Source: Paragonimus westermani
Lineage: Eukaryota; Platyhelminthes; Trematoda; Plagiorchiida; Troglotrematidae
Assembly: GCA_008508345.1 (NCBI GenBank)
Contig: QNGE01002353.1
Coordinates: 1 to 64,000 of the forward strand
Length of the DNA: 64,000 nt
Direction of reading: 5' to 3'
The notes beneath the pieces are model-generated. The model did not search any database. It saw only the letters and a list, made by a program, of their open reading frames with translations, and was not told where the DNA came from. The position numbers and the translations under genes are program-made. The stretch's first letter is position 1, and the number at the start of each line of letters is the position of its first letter. This document shows, piece after piece, positions 23,141-32,543 of the stretch.

Positions 23141-23689
23141 CATTTTGAAAGGAGAGTGATTACTTCTTACCTATTTTTCGTGTTATGGGTACTGTTTGTT
23201 CAGCTTTATTTCGGGTCTGAAAGCGCTTGAATCGAACGTTATGCTTTATGTGCTTACATATTTCCGTGAGTTGGACATAGACCAAGCTAATGCAAACGTC
23301 GAATGACTAATTATTTTACGCCCTGCACATGGTTGTGTGGTAAATTATTAGCGGCAAATTAACGTGCGTTAGGTAGCTCAAGGGGTGGGGTGGAGAGTAT
23401 TGAGCCTTTTTACCACGTAACCTTCAGTGGACAACAAATCAGAAGGTGCTTGGCTCAGTTTTACAGTTAATTTGTCCGTAGAATGATTCTGAAGTATTGA
23501 ATCACTGCGCGGAGTAAAAGATAACAGAACGACCATTGGTAGGGGTGCGAACGCTGCGGTTTGTAACTGAACATAGTTGAAGGTGTAGTGTACATCTAGA
23601 AGGATAGGAGTAAAAGGGGTCTTCGAAATCAGACAAACTTTTGAGAGCACATTACTTACATATTTCAAAATGTCGAGAAAAAAAGATAC

Positions 23690-23915
23690 GTTCGATGAGA
23701 TTGCAGTGGGATGTGCGCCAGATTCGAGTTTCTCATTAGAGCTCATCAGTAGTGCCATGGGATTGGAACTCCGACTACGATTTGATGAGGCATTCGAGTT
23801 GATCACTGCATCACTGATCTCACACCAGGCACGCTCAGCCACTTTTGCTTGTAAGTAATGCTCAGGTCGCCCGATCGCCTCAAGAGTAGGCATAGTAACT
23901 GTCCTGTTAACTCCA
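23690..23915 (-). repeat. HH-SINE copy 3
   Basis: Minus strand: a head region near GAGGCGATCGGGCGACCTG (shared with copies 2 and 4), T-arm-like CGGAGTTCCAATCCC, then a hammerhead with part of stem II deleted and TCGAATC. The tail beyond 23700 is not clearly related. Confidence 0.65.
23715..23755 (-). ncRNA. Hammerhead ribozyme remnant with stem II deletion
   Basis: GGCACTA, CTGATGA and GCTCTAAT are followed by only GA before GAAAC. The 3' strand of stem II has lost about three bases. Stem III AC-TCGA-AT, C at the cleavage site, then TGGCGC. Probably inactive. Confidence 0.6.
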
Positions 23916-24725
23916 ATCGATTACCTCACGATTAAGATTTCTCTGCAAGTTGAAGCAGTTTAAGATTTCTGCTCAAGAGATCCTGAAAACTTACCGGTGG
24001 GGGTGTGGGCATAAGTTCACGAAACGGAAGTTCAAAACAAACGGGTTTGGAAAAGGCTTCATGCATAAAGCGTAAAATAGGTCTTCTGAAAACGTTATTG
24101 ACATATCATATTGTACCTTACTATAGTATCCAACTATTCCACAGATCGGGATTCTGAGAGAGCTTTGTTTCCAAGGTGTGGTTATGGCTATTTACTAAAA
24201 GACTGTTGGCAAATCACTCATTTAAGAGGGAAGACCAAAGTCGATGTATTTTAACGTATAGGACGATAAGGTACGTGCATTAGATTAGCACGACAGTCTC
24301 GTGGGACCGTGTTATGAGTTGACGGGAAAACATATCTCAGTACGTCGAACTCCGATGGCAGTACCATTTGCGTACTTTAGCAGTCAGTATGACCTGTTTT
24401 TGAATTCCTAGTGGTGGAGTTGTTGACCAACATCTGCCGCTGATGTGTTCTCAGAGGTTGCCATCTGTACTCCGACTGGCTTACATCCGGTGACGATTGA
24501 GTGTTCGAAATACAGCTATTTCAAATTGCATGTAACTCTCGTGCACACACAATAGTGGTGTGCCGTAGATGACCAGCGTACAGGCTCAGTTTGACACTGT
24601 TAAGTTAACATTTACATAACTGAAACTAGCTCTTTCTACTTTTTATGGTGTGCAACTGTTTTCCGTTCATCACGAACTGCTGCATTCCATCTGGTCTTTC
24701 ATCCAGCTGTTCTTTTTCGTTCCAG
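23916..24725. other. Probable intron sequence upstream of the exon at 24726
   Basis: No coding or repeat feature. The last 40 bases (about 24685-24725) form a pyrimidine-rich tract ending in TTCCAG. Confidence 0.4.
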
Positions 24726-25012
24726 GAGCGAGGAGGTACGCTGTTCACTCGATGAGCTAGATGCCGTGATCGCCACATTTGACGAGGAGGCTAGACAGCA
24801 CCGTTACAGTCTTTCAGGTGTTAACAATTGGACGTGTCCAAAATCTGCAGGACGCAGTCCCTCTGGGGTCACCTGGGATTGTTCCGCTTTGCTCACTGAT
24901 TCTACCGACCCTGCCGATTTTGCCACCGTGACGCTACGTGTCGCCCGCCCACGTCCACACAGCGTTGATCAGTCGAACCGAAATGATAGCAAGGTGTATG
25001 GTCGTGAACCTG
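24726..25012 (+). CDS. Host-gene exon candidate, product unknown
   Basis: A clean internal-exon signature. The acceptor TTCTTTTTCGTTCCAG ends at 24725. The open frame encodes SEEVRCSLDELDAVIATFDE, then a Ser/Thr-rich section (GVNNWTCPKS, TDSTDPADFATVTLRVA) and ends KVYGREP. The donor is CTG|GTGAGC at 25013. The frame is open throughout the 287 bp (split codon at the start) and is richer in GC than its surroundings. I do not recognise the domain. HH-SINE copy 4 begins only about 40 bp after the donor, in antisense, so it would be intronic. Neighbouring exons were not identified. Confidence 0.55.
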
Positions 25013-25049
25013 GTGAGCATTTTTTCACACGTGTTTCATTTTAAAGACT

Positions 25050-25440
25050 TGAATTGAATTTCCGGGATTTTGATTATTTCAAATGGAACGCCACCCACAT
25101 TTGATCACAGTCCTCGCATTCAGATAAGCCTTTCGACCGACCCACTTGGAAAGGAAGCTCTAGATTCTAGTTCCACTCTTGTTGGAGCTCATCAGTAGCA
25201 AATAGCCCTGTTCGGACCGGAGTTTGTACTCCGACCCTCTTGTTTGTGAGACTGGCGTGTTAACCACAGCGACAGTATCTTCACAATAGGCATGATCGAT
25301 CACTCATATTTAAACGCTTAACTACAACCTCGTGTGAATAGTGGTCAGAATGCCCGATAGTCTCGATTGCGGATACAGTAAATGACCTGTTAATTGCAGA
25401 CGACAGTCCCGTGATCAGGAACCTCTCAGTTAGATTGAAG
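25050..25440 (-). repeat. HH-SINE copy 4, longest copy
   Basis: Minus-strand order: an upstream region (CATTTACTGTATCC, CACTATTCACACGAGG), a tRNA-like head TGTGGTTAACACGCCAG..TCTCAC with T arm CGGAG/CTCCG around TACAAA, hammerhead remnant (25157-25200), a tail with CTTCCTTTCCAAGTGGG, GAATGCGAGGACTGTGATC and the 3' end near GAAATTCAATTC. The head resembles a tRNA-Val-like anticodon/T region, an impression rather than an alignment. Confidence 0.7.
25157..25200 (-). ncRNA. Hammerhead ribozyme remnant
   Basis: TGCTA, CTGATGA, stem II GCTC..GAGT, then GGAAC in place of GAAAC, TAGA, ATC and TAGAGC. Core A13 appears changed to G and stem I is imperfect, so it is probably inactive. Confidence 0.6.
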
Positions 25441-25481
25441 TCACGGACTTCATTGAACGAACTGAGCAGTGAAAATAGTTA

Positions 25482-25555
25482 GAATTGAATTTCGCGGGTT
25501 TAGATTATTTCGTACGGAACACCACTCACATTTGATCACAGCCCTCGCATTCAAA
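25482..25555 (-). repeat. HH-SINE copy 5, tail fragment
   Basis: Only the 3' tail of the family: GAATTGAATTTC, GATTATTTCGTACGGAAC, TTTGATCACAGCCCTCGC and ATTCAAA (plus-strand reading). It lies 431 bp from the equivalent point of copy 4 in the same orientation, as in a broken tandem. Confidence 0.65.
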
Positions 25556-28500
25556 TTTCTCTTTCATGTAGCTGTCTATTCGATTGCGCTGAAGCGCCAT
25601 TCACTAACCGCAACCTCTTTAGTCAACAGTTGTATGGAATGAAAACGCAACAAACATGTTTTCGATAAATCCTCCTCAGGCTGTCACATCCATAACCTTC
25701 CAAAATAAGGACTATTACCACAACGACTTGGCTTTCATCAAAGGTCATATCTTCACTTCATTTCCTCCCTATTTGCGAAAGCCAGTAGACCCCATACCAG
25801 TAGGCTTGGTTTAATAACATATTGGAGAGCTTGTGTCTTCAACGATAACCTGTTGAACTTGCCTATCCACACTCTGTCAAACGATCCACCTCATGGATCT
25901 GCTGTGACTTGCTGTATCTCACGCTTATGTGATGACGCTGGCCGATCATACTCCACATACTTAGAAGCTAAATTCTTTTGGTTGGCAGATATCCCTCTCC
26001 TAACTGAGGCACCTTTGTGTGGGGTGTTCAATATAAATCGGTAGTTTGCCAAACGGTCACTTGTTCACATGTCCAGCAACTTTCCCATTAGTGTAATTTT
26101 GATTTCAGCCTGTGTGCAAAATGAGAGGTGGTGACATTTTTGAGAACACAGTTTCCCACCTCAAATTGTTATGCATGTTTTAACTCTCAAAACTTGTTGT
26201 TTCACCTCTTGGGGACAACACTTGTAGTTTTGTGGCATTTCTTTGTAATATTGTCATGCCAGTCACACAGTGCATTTTGTATTGCTCAATTTTTCGTATG
26301 AATCGAGCTAGTTTTGTTTATAGCGAAGTTCACAAGCCGTTAGTGTTTCTAGAAACGCAACCTCTTTAAACTTTGATTTGCTGTGCAAGAATTTGTCATC
26401 ACATCATCGGTGATTTCTCCAGTGTTGACCGATTACCTTAAAATGCCTATCAATGTACATGTGGTAACTGGCTAAACTTGGAGTAGCTTGATAACGACTG
26501 GTTTTCTTTCTGGTGTACATCTTTCGATGTTATGTTTCTACCGCACATGCATTGAATTCATGGCTGTATACATGTCGTCTCGTGAAGTTCATTCACAATT
26601 CTGCTCTACCCGTGAGACGTCTTTGATCCGTTGTAGAGTAGCCCGTATTTTCAAAATCGGTCCGGGGCTGACTTACATTGATTTTGGTTCTCTAGTATGC
26701 ATGTTCACGGAAACACACATCTTCATTGTCGTTTACTCTGCCCATGTACGTGTAATTTCGTTGTCTGTTTCACTGATTGCATTTAGTTTCCTAGCAATCT
26801 ACGTTAGCAATATGGCTGTTTCTCGTAGCTTACTCTTTTCAATAAGTCAGTTTCGTTTCGGCAACAGATCTCGTATGTTGGATTCGCGACGGTATCAATT
26901 CAACCAAAGCCTGACTGTGTACTGCTTTGGATCGACGCTTGTTTTGCATCACCGTCATCATGGAACGCAGTACAACAGTGTCTGACACTGATTTGCCATG
27001 CAACCAAGTTTATGTGTTCAATCCTTAGCTTCCTTGATGGGACATACACAGCTTTTGGCTTGGGTTTGATAACATGTTGCTCACATATGGCCCAGTGTGC
27101 CGCATGACAACAAACACTTTGTGGCATAAAAGTTGAAAACATTTGTAATCTGTTCAGGCTGGATTTATCCAATCAGGTTGTTGGTTGACCAGTAACCTGA
27201 TACATTTGCAAATATTTATAACCACATCTACTGCAAACTTATTACACAGATGAATTTATTCACAGTTAAAAGCCATCCTACTATTGGCAAGTTATAATTA
27301 TTCTCTTGATATATGCTCTGTTGTTATTGCCCATTTTTTCTATGTTCAGAACTGACCTCAACTGCCCTCCCGTCACGATTCTGCCTTACAAATGGGAAAA
27401 TTCTCCTGAGGTGTTTTTTAAGCTTTGCATTGTCCTGATGACGACCTTGTAAAGTTCTTTCAAATTCCATCACTCGAGGTTCATACGGAGTTTCTCAAAG
27501 TTAATCGTGAATCCTAAGGTCATATTTTGTCTCTGGCTTCACTCACTGATTCTTTGTGGTATTGAGGATAACTAGACGGCAGTGTGGTTTGAACCACAGT
27601 TTACTACATTGAAATAAGTTTTATCGGAGGGAAATGGCAACGAAAAGCGGAACACAGTGAGGTTAAACAGAAGATTTAGAAATGTTGTAGATACAGACAG
27701 GATACTTATCTGTCTTGTTCGAGCTATGGCTGGTGAACGAATTAACAGACGAAGTCGATGTATTTTTTCACAGTAGTTTTGTTGCATAAGCGTATAGTTA
27801 TACTTCCAAGTGCTTAGGTAACTTGTCCACAATAGGTCACATTTGGAGGTTGGATGCTGTCGAACGTCTCCAAACTTGGCAACCGGAACATTCTATTTAA
27901 TTCGGAGCTCAAGGCCGCCATGCTATAAGTGACAACAGACGTGACCATTATTACACTAACTCAGTTACCTACCTTACTCAGGAAGAGGGTGCTAACACCG
28001 GCAACGCAGATGAATAACTTGACCAGTTCGAACCAACGATCGTACAACTAGTACTCGGCCTCGTTATGATTGAGCTTTCTAGAGTTTCTTCTAGTACTCG
28101 TATTTTCGATGTTCCACCGAATCGCCAGCCCTCGATAGGATGATTTTAAACACAACGTTATTGTGACATAAGTGGATGTCAACTACGCCTGCCTTATACG
28201 AGGCGATGTCCTCATAAATAGTGGGTGGCAGTTTGCTTGGTTCTTGCTGTTACCTCAAATTCTCTCCAGATCTACACAGTAAGAACGTTCGAGGCAACCT
28301 AGAACTGGAATCCGCCACCTCAGTCAGTTTCACTCATCTTTATCGAGCTTTTTGCTAAGTCGTTTGGGAATTAAATATTTAAGTCTGGATTTGTTCATCG
28401 TATGGTGTACATATCTCTGCTTAACTTTCAGTTAATCCGTAATTTTGTTCGTTACTTTATCGGACGCTGTTAATATACCATCTCCATCGGGTTACCTCTC

Positions 28501-28959
28501 AACTACTATATTTTTGCGAGTCATCTGACGCACATCGTGAACTGTGCCATATACAGATGGTTTCGTTTTCTGTCGAAGGCGGACGTCTGGAAATCACTTG
28601 GCGATTTATTCTGCTTGTTAACTAAATTCACTGTGTGGACAATACTTAGATATGACCAAGTTGCACATTCGGTCTTTGGTCTCATTGTAGCAGTTTAATA
28701 GAGGAGAATATTGTCCAAATCACACACTCCCATGTTGCTCATGTACTCGTGTTTAGGTGCCTGATTTCCAGATTACAACGCAACGAGGTTTTTTATTTAA
28801 ACATCCTGTGCACTTCTACCTCTTTCTGTTCGCTCGGCTGGCATTTCCTGTCATGAATTTTCGCTTGTTATTTCTTGCTTTCTGGGTCGCCCTCGCTCAG
28901 TGATAGCTCATTCGAACTTTCCTGTTGTCCGTGATCCACCCGTTGTGAATTTTGAGTCT
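25556..28959. other. No gene recognised
   Basis: About 3.4 kb of spacer. The 165-codon open frame at 26488-26985 shows no domain or splice context. No repeat seen. Confidence 0.5.
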
Positions 28960-29020
28960 ATCCCACAACCACGTTGAGATATTCTACTGAGTATTGTAAT
29001 AACTACGTCTCCGATTTGTT
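28960..29020 (-). repeat. Diverged copy of the 4.7-kb tandem module
   Basis: ACGTTGAGATATTCTACTGA followed by GTCTCCGATTTGTTC resembles both units at 4690-4930. The minus-strand reading QIGDVVI, ISQRGCGI parallels QIGGVVF / QVGGAIF there. Confidence 0.35.
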
Positions 29021-29282
29021 CACTCATCACTGTATGAGGACGTAGTTATCAAAGCGCCCCCTTTTTTCAACAATCAACCAAAACAAACCGTCTGTATATG
29101 ACTTGCGGACTGCTCTGTGATTCGACATAGGCCACCCTAAGTGTTCTTTTACATACGAAATCGGTACTCAAATTTCACAAATTTTCAACGTTTCCAAGTC
29201 GATTCAATGAGGCCGACAGCCACTCTGAAAGAGAAGTCTGGATTACGAGATTATCTATTGGAAACAAAGTGGTCAGGTTTGC

Positions 29283-29350
29283 AATTTTTCTCGATGCCTA
29301 CCCCATACGATCGGTTTCGCCTTTGCTTGGACTCATCCGGTAGAGCTTGT
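29283..29350 (-). repeat. Second hammerhead-like repeat family, copy c
   Basis: Minus strand: ACCGGATGAGTCC, loop AAGCAAA, GGC, GAAACCGATC. The core differs from the consensus by U4 to G. Stem II GTCC/AGGC and GAAAC are kept. The same block occurs at 60.7 and 61.15 kb. Stem I is at best 3 bp (TAC/GTA). Confidence 0.45.
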
Positions 29351-29370
29351 TTTTGATAAATGGAGTGCAA

Positions 29371-29596
29371 ACAACACAATGTTACGAGCAATTTGTATCA
29401 CTACTTTTCAACCACCTCGGGTGGCCTTCCTCAGACGGACAACAATCCTGAGGAAAGCCACCCGAGTTGGTTGAAACACAGGGTATTACAACTTGCTCGT
29501 AACGTTGTGTCATTCTCAACACATTTATCACTAACACGTTAAACACGAGGCCCAAACTGTTTGACTTCGTTCGCACTAAATTTGATGCGGTTATCT
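29371..29596. repeat. Foldback of the 150-bp CTGAGGA unit
   Basis: The right part, 29447-29596, is a complete plus-strand unit: CCTGAGGAAAGCCACCCGAG to GATGCGGTTATC. The left part, 29371-29434, is an inverted partial copy of its first about 63 bp. A 12-bp spacer (ACGGACAACAAT) separates the arms, so the transcript could form a long hairpin. The unit equals the 154-bp insertion at 37552-37705. Confidence 0.8.
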
Positions 29597-29599
29597 TAT

Positions 29600-30797
29600 C
29601 AGGGTTTATTTTCCATCCCAAAACGCTTGAAACGTCTGTGAATCACACAAGTGGGTGTATCAGTGTTCAGACTCAGTGATGCGGTTAGACCTAGTATAAA
29701 GTGACTTGACTGCTACTTGTCCTCAGTACATTGGTTTGAGGACGAGAGCTTAACTCCCGGCTCTGGTAGGGGTGTAGGTTGCTACAACTGAAGGTTGATG
29801 GAACTAATGACTCGAATGTAAAGGCTTTGATTAAATGGGAGCTATGTTTTACATTTGACAGCCCGAATTTTCCACTGTGCATGGCAGCTCAATAATAGTG
29901 ACGTCCATCATAGTTCTGAGTTCGAGCTCTCTGTGGTGTAAAAGGCAGGAATATTACTATCAGTATTCCCCTACTTATTCTGTTAAAGTGACTCAGCGGT
30001 GAACGACTGCACTTATGTTCCAGTTCGTTTGCTATTACCTAGGCCGCGACGACGACGAGGTCGTGACTCTGTGTTTCAAAATACCTGTAGTCCTGTTGAC
30101 GACGCACTTTACTAAGCAGAACTTGTGTTTTAGACCAAAAACGGACATTTTAGTTGTGATGTGATGAAGTTCATTATTTTGTCATTGCTGGTGCTGTCAT
30201 TCCAGAGAACGCTGTGTTAGATACCTCTGATGCGTCTATTTTAATATGCGGACTTTCCGTGTCGGATATCTTATCTCCTTGGATTCTTCCAGACAGACGT
30301 CTGCCCGCACTATACGTTCCCCTTAAGTGTCTATCTCATCGTATGGGCACATAGCGAAACTCATCCCCGTTAGTCCTCTGTTTACGAGAACGTGGTCTAG
30401 TCTGAATTTGTGCAATCAGAATACTTCTTCCCTGTTGCCCTTAAAAGGAACAAGAACTCATTTCACGTGACTTTCTGTCAACCCTGTTTCTAGTGGGAAT
30501 CCAAGGTGCCCATCACTGCTGTAGAAACTAGTTCCTCGCCACTAACTTCCTCATATTGGGCTCATTCTGTATGTACCAAAGCCATCTTTACTCGGTTGTG
30601 CTCCACATGTGAGAAACAGGCGAACTTTTACGTCCCGAAATTACTATCCTTTGTTTCTTCATTATACCCAGAGTATTCATAAGAAGTCAAGGTTGCAAAC
30701 AGCTGTTTTCGGTAATTCTCATCAGGCATATACAAGTACAAGAGATTCATCAGGTTTATATGTCAAACAAAAGCATGGTTATACGCAATGGTGATAG
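29600..30797. other. No gene recognised
   Basis: Spacer. Short open frames only. Nothing supportable. Confidence 0.5.
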
Positions 30798-32365
30798 TCA
30801 TGGGAATTGTGAATGACTGTCTACCCGGGTGGTGGTGGGTTTGTGTGTGTGTGTGTGTTGTGTTTCTATGACCGGTGTATGATATGTGTTAATCGGGTTA
30901 CTAGGCCGTTTAGACATAGTTGGCCACGGGAGGTGCAGGGCTTGTATGAATTTCTTTTGAGTGCACAGTTGGGGATTGTAGAGTTTGATTGAGATCGCCT
31001 CTGCCGTCGACAACAGTCTCGCCCTGACACTTCGGGTGCGGGCTTGGGACACATTGTAACTAATTTTGAACGCTGTTTCGGACGTGACCTGATGACCCGT
31101 TTCGATCAGTTGCGATCCGATAGCACTCGAAATTGGTTTCGTCATACCATTACGTAGTCATTTCGGAAGGTGTTTACGGGTTCTGTCTGATAGTCGCGGA
31201 GTAGTTTTCCGAACGTAACCTGCTTGACAACAGTAGGTGAGAGAATAAATACAGAATGACGAGGAAAACTTCGGTAACTTATCTTTCAGATGTGACACCA
31301 TACCGGTTGGTTCTTAGATGAGATAATCATTCGTGCAACATTATAGGTCTTGACCAAAGCAATTGTCAGCCCGCGATTGATCAGTTCACTAGCTGCATCG
31401 AGCAAGTTGTAATACTCTACGTTTCAACCACCTCGGGTGGCCTTCCTCTGGAGTGTTGTAATAGAAATCACATTGACAAAGGAACAGAGGTCACATGGGA
31501 TGGACTTTTTCGCTACTGTTTCTATCTCTGGCTGAGTATCTTTACATTTTATGTTCCTTTCTACAAATCCATTCTGGCTCAGTATCTCTCGACTTCGTTG
31601 TAATTCGTTGTGTGTGGTGTCTGCCGTGCATATCCTTCTCGCTCTATCTGTTAGACAGCCAATCAAATCCCGTTTATTGGAACAAAGCTCAAGAAGTTGG
31701 TGTACTGCCGTTTTCCTGTGAGCCGATCTTTGTAGGGAACCGTCCAGTCTGGGGTGCAATGAAACATCAAGGAAGGACAGTCTGCCATCGTTATCCTCTT
31801 CCAGAGCGAATTGTATATTCGGGTGTGCACGATTCAATGCCAGTAAAAGGCGTTGCACATCTGTGGAGTCTTTGATCACTCCGAATATGTTATCTCCATA
31901 GCGTCTATAGAACAGCAGCTCGGAAATTGTGGATCCCAAATGATTAAGTTCCACTTTGGCCATAAATAAGTCTGCCAACAACGAGCCTAGCGGGGACCCC
32001 ATAGCTACTCCATCTTTCTGTCTATATATCTCACCGTTGAACTTAAATTGGACGTTGTGTGTGCAGAACAATAACAATTCCTTCGGATTTTCGACCGGAA
32101 TGCCCATTTCTATTTGATTCCCTTCCATGTATTCACATAAGCATTCTACTGTTTACGTAAGCGTCACGTTTGTGAATAAAGACATGACATCTAGGGTAAT
32201 CCTGTGGTGATTTTTAATGTCCAGAGAGTCGATAGAGTCCACGAACTGAAATGTCTTTCAGTCTAAATGGAGTTATTCTTGCTCTGACTGGTTTAATTAT
32301 TTGAAGAAGCCATCTGGCTAGACTGTGGTAAGGTGAGTTGTTCATGTCAAGGAGTGGGCGGAATC
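30798..32365 (-). pseudogene. PLE-3 reverse transcriptase and GIY-YIG remnant
   Basis: Motifs in minus-strand order: RPLLDMNNSPYH, LDVMSLFTNVTL (32.2 kb), YRQKDGVAMGSPLGSLLADL (RT domain with GSPLG), FYRRYGDNIFGVI where the catalytic YxDD is altered to YGDN, LSFLDVSLHPR and HRKTAVHQLLEL. A partial CTGAGGA unit (31400-31460) interrupts the linker. After it come VKTYNVARMIISS, the GIY-YIG start FCIYSLTYCCQAGYVRKTT with PRLSDRTRKHLPK, and the tail EAISIKLYNPQLCTQKKF. YGDN, stops and frameshifts make it inactive. Closest within the window to PLE-1. Confidence 0.85.
31400..31460 (-). repeat. Partial CTGAGGA unit inside PLE-3
   Basis: Minus strand: ACTCCAGAGGAAGGCCACCC, GAGGTGGTTGAAACGTAGAG and TATTACAACTTGCTCG. 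TATTACAAC occurs on both sides of the core. The block splits PLE-3 between its RT linker and GIY-YIG. Only the first third of the 150-bp unit is present. Confidence 0.7.
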
Positions 32366-32543
32366 GGAGAGAGATGAGACAACATCGATCGAGAAGAGCC
32401 TATCCAAGCTACTTCGTCAGATAGAGCAGATTGACTTGATTATGCAGTTATTTTTGAAAGAACCAAACCGATTGGTACGATCATTCCAAGACTCTGTGGA
32501 CTCTCCAAAGTTCACAAAAATGGGCTGCCATTCCGCGTGAAAC
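32366..32543 (+). pseudogene. Inverted 5' segment of PLE-3 RT
   Basis: Plus-strand codons DETTSIEKSLSKLLRQIEQI and, after a frameshift, GTIIPRLCGLSKVHKNGLP followed by FRV. They align with EKAFTKSLLCLKQMG and TVIPRLYGLPKVHKCGIPLRP of PLE-2. The segment ends exactly where the minus-strand part starts (RPLLD). Confidence 0.8.

Larger units (their letters stand above)
30798..32543. mobile_element. PLE-3: Penelope-like element with inverted 5' part
   Basis: On the minus strand, 32365 down to 30798 reads from RPLLDMNNSPYHSLARW through the RT, linker, GIY-YIG and tail. On the plus strand, 32366-32543 reads the immediately preceding part of the same protein (EKSLSKLLRQIEQ, TIIPRLCGLSKVHKNGLPFRV). 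The two pieces are therefore consecutive parts of one element, with the 5' part inverted. This is the layout produced by twin priming in LINE-1. A (GT)n tract lies near the 3' end (30841-30860). No TSD was recognised. Confidence 0.8.

Noticed and set aside
23378..23893. 171-codon minus-strand ORF
   Set aside because: It overlaps HH-SINE copy 3 and has no domain. Its length is probably chance.
26488..26985. 165-codon plus-strand ORF
   Set aside because: No recognisable domain, no splice context, and residue composition like translated non-coding DNA.
30695..30730. CCTGATGAG..CGAAAAC on the minus strand, hammerhead-like
   Set aside because: No stem II between the boxes and no stem I. Chance occurrence.
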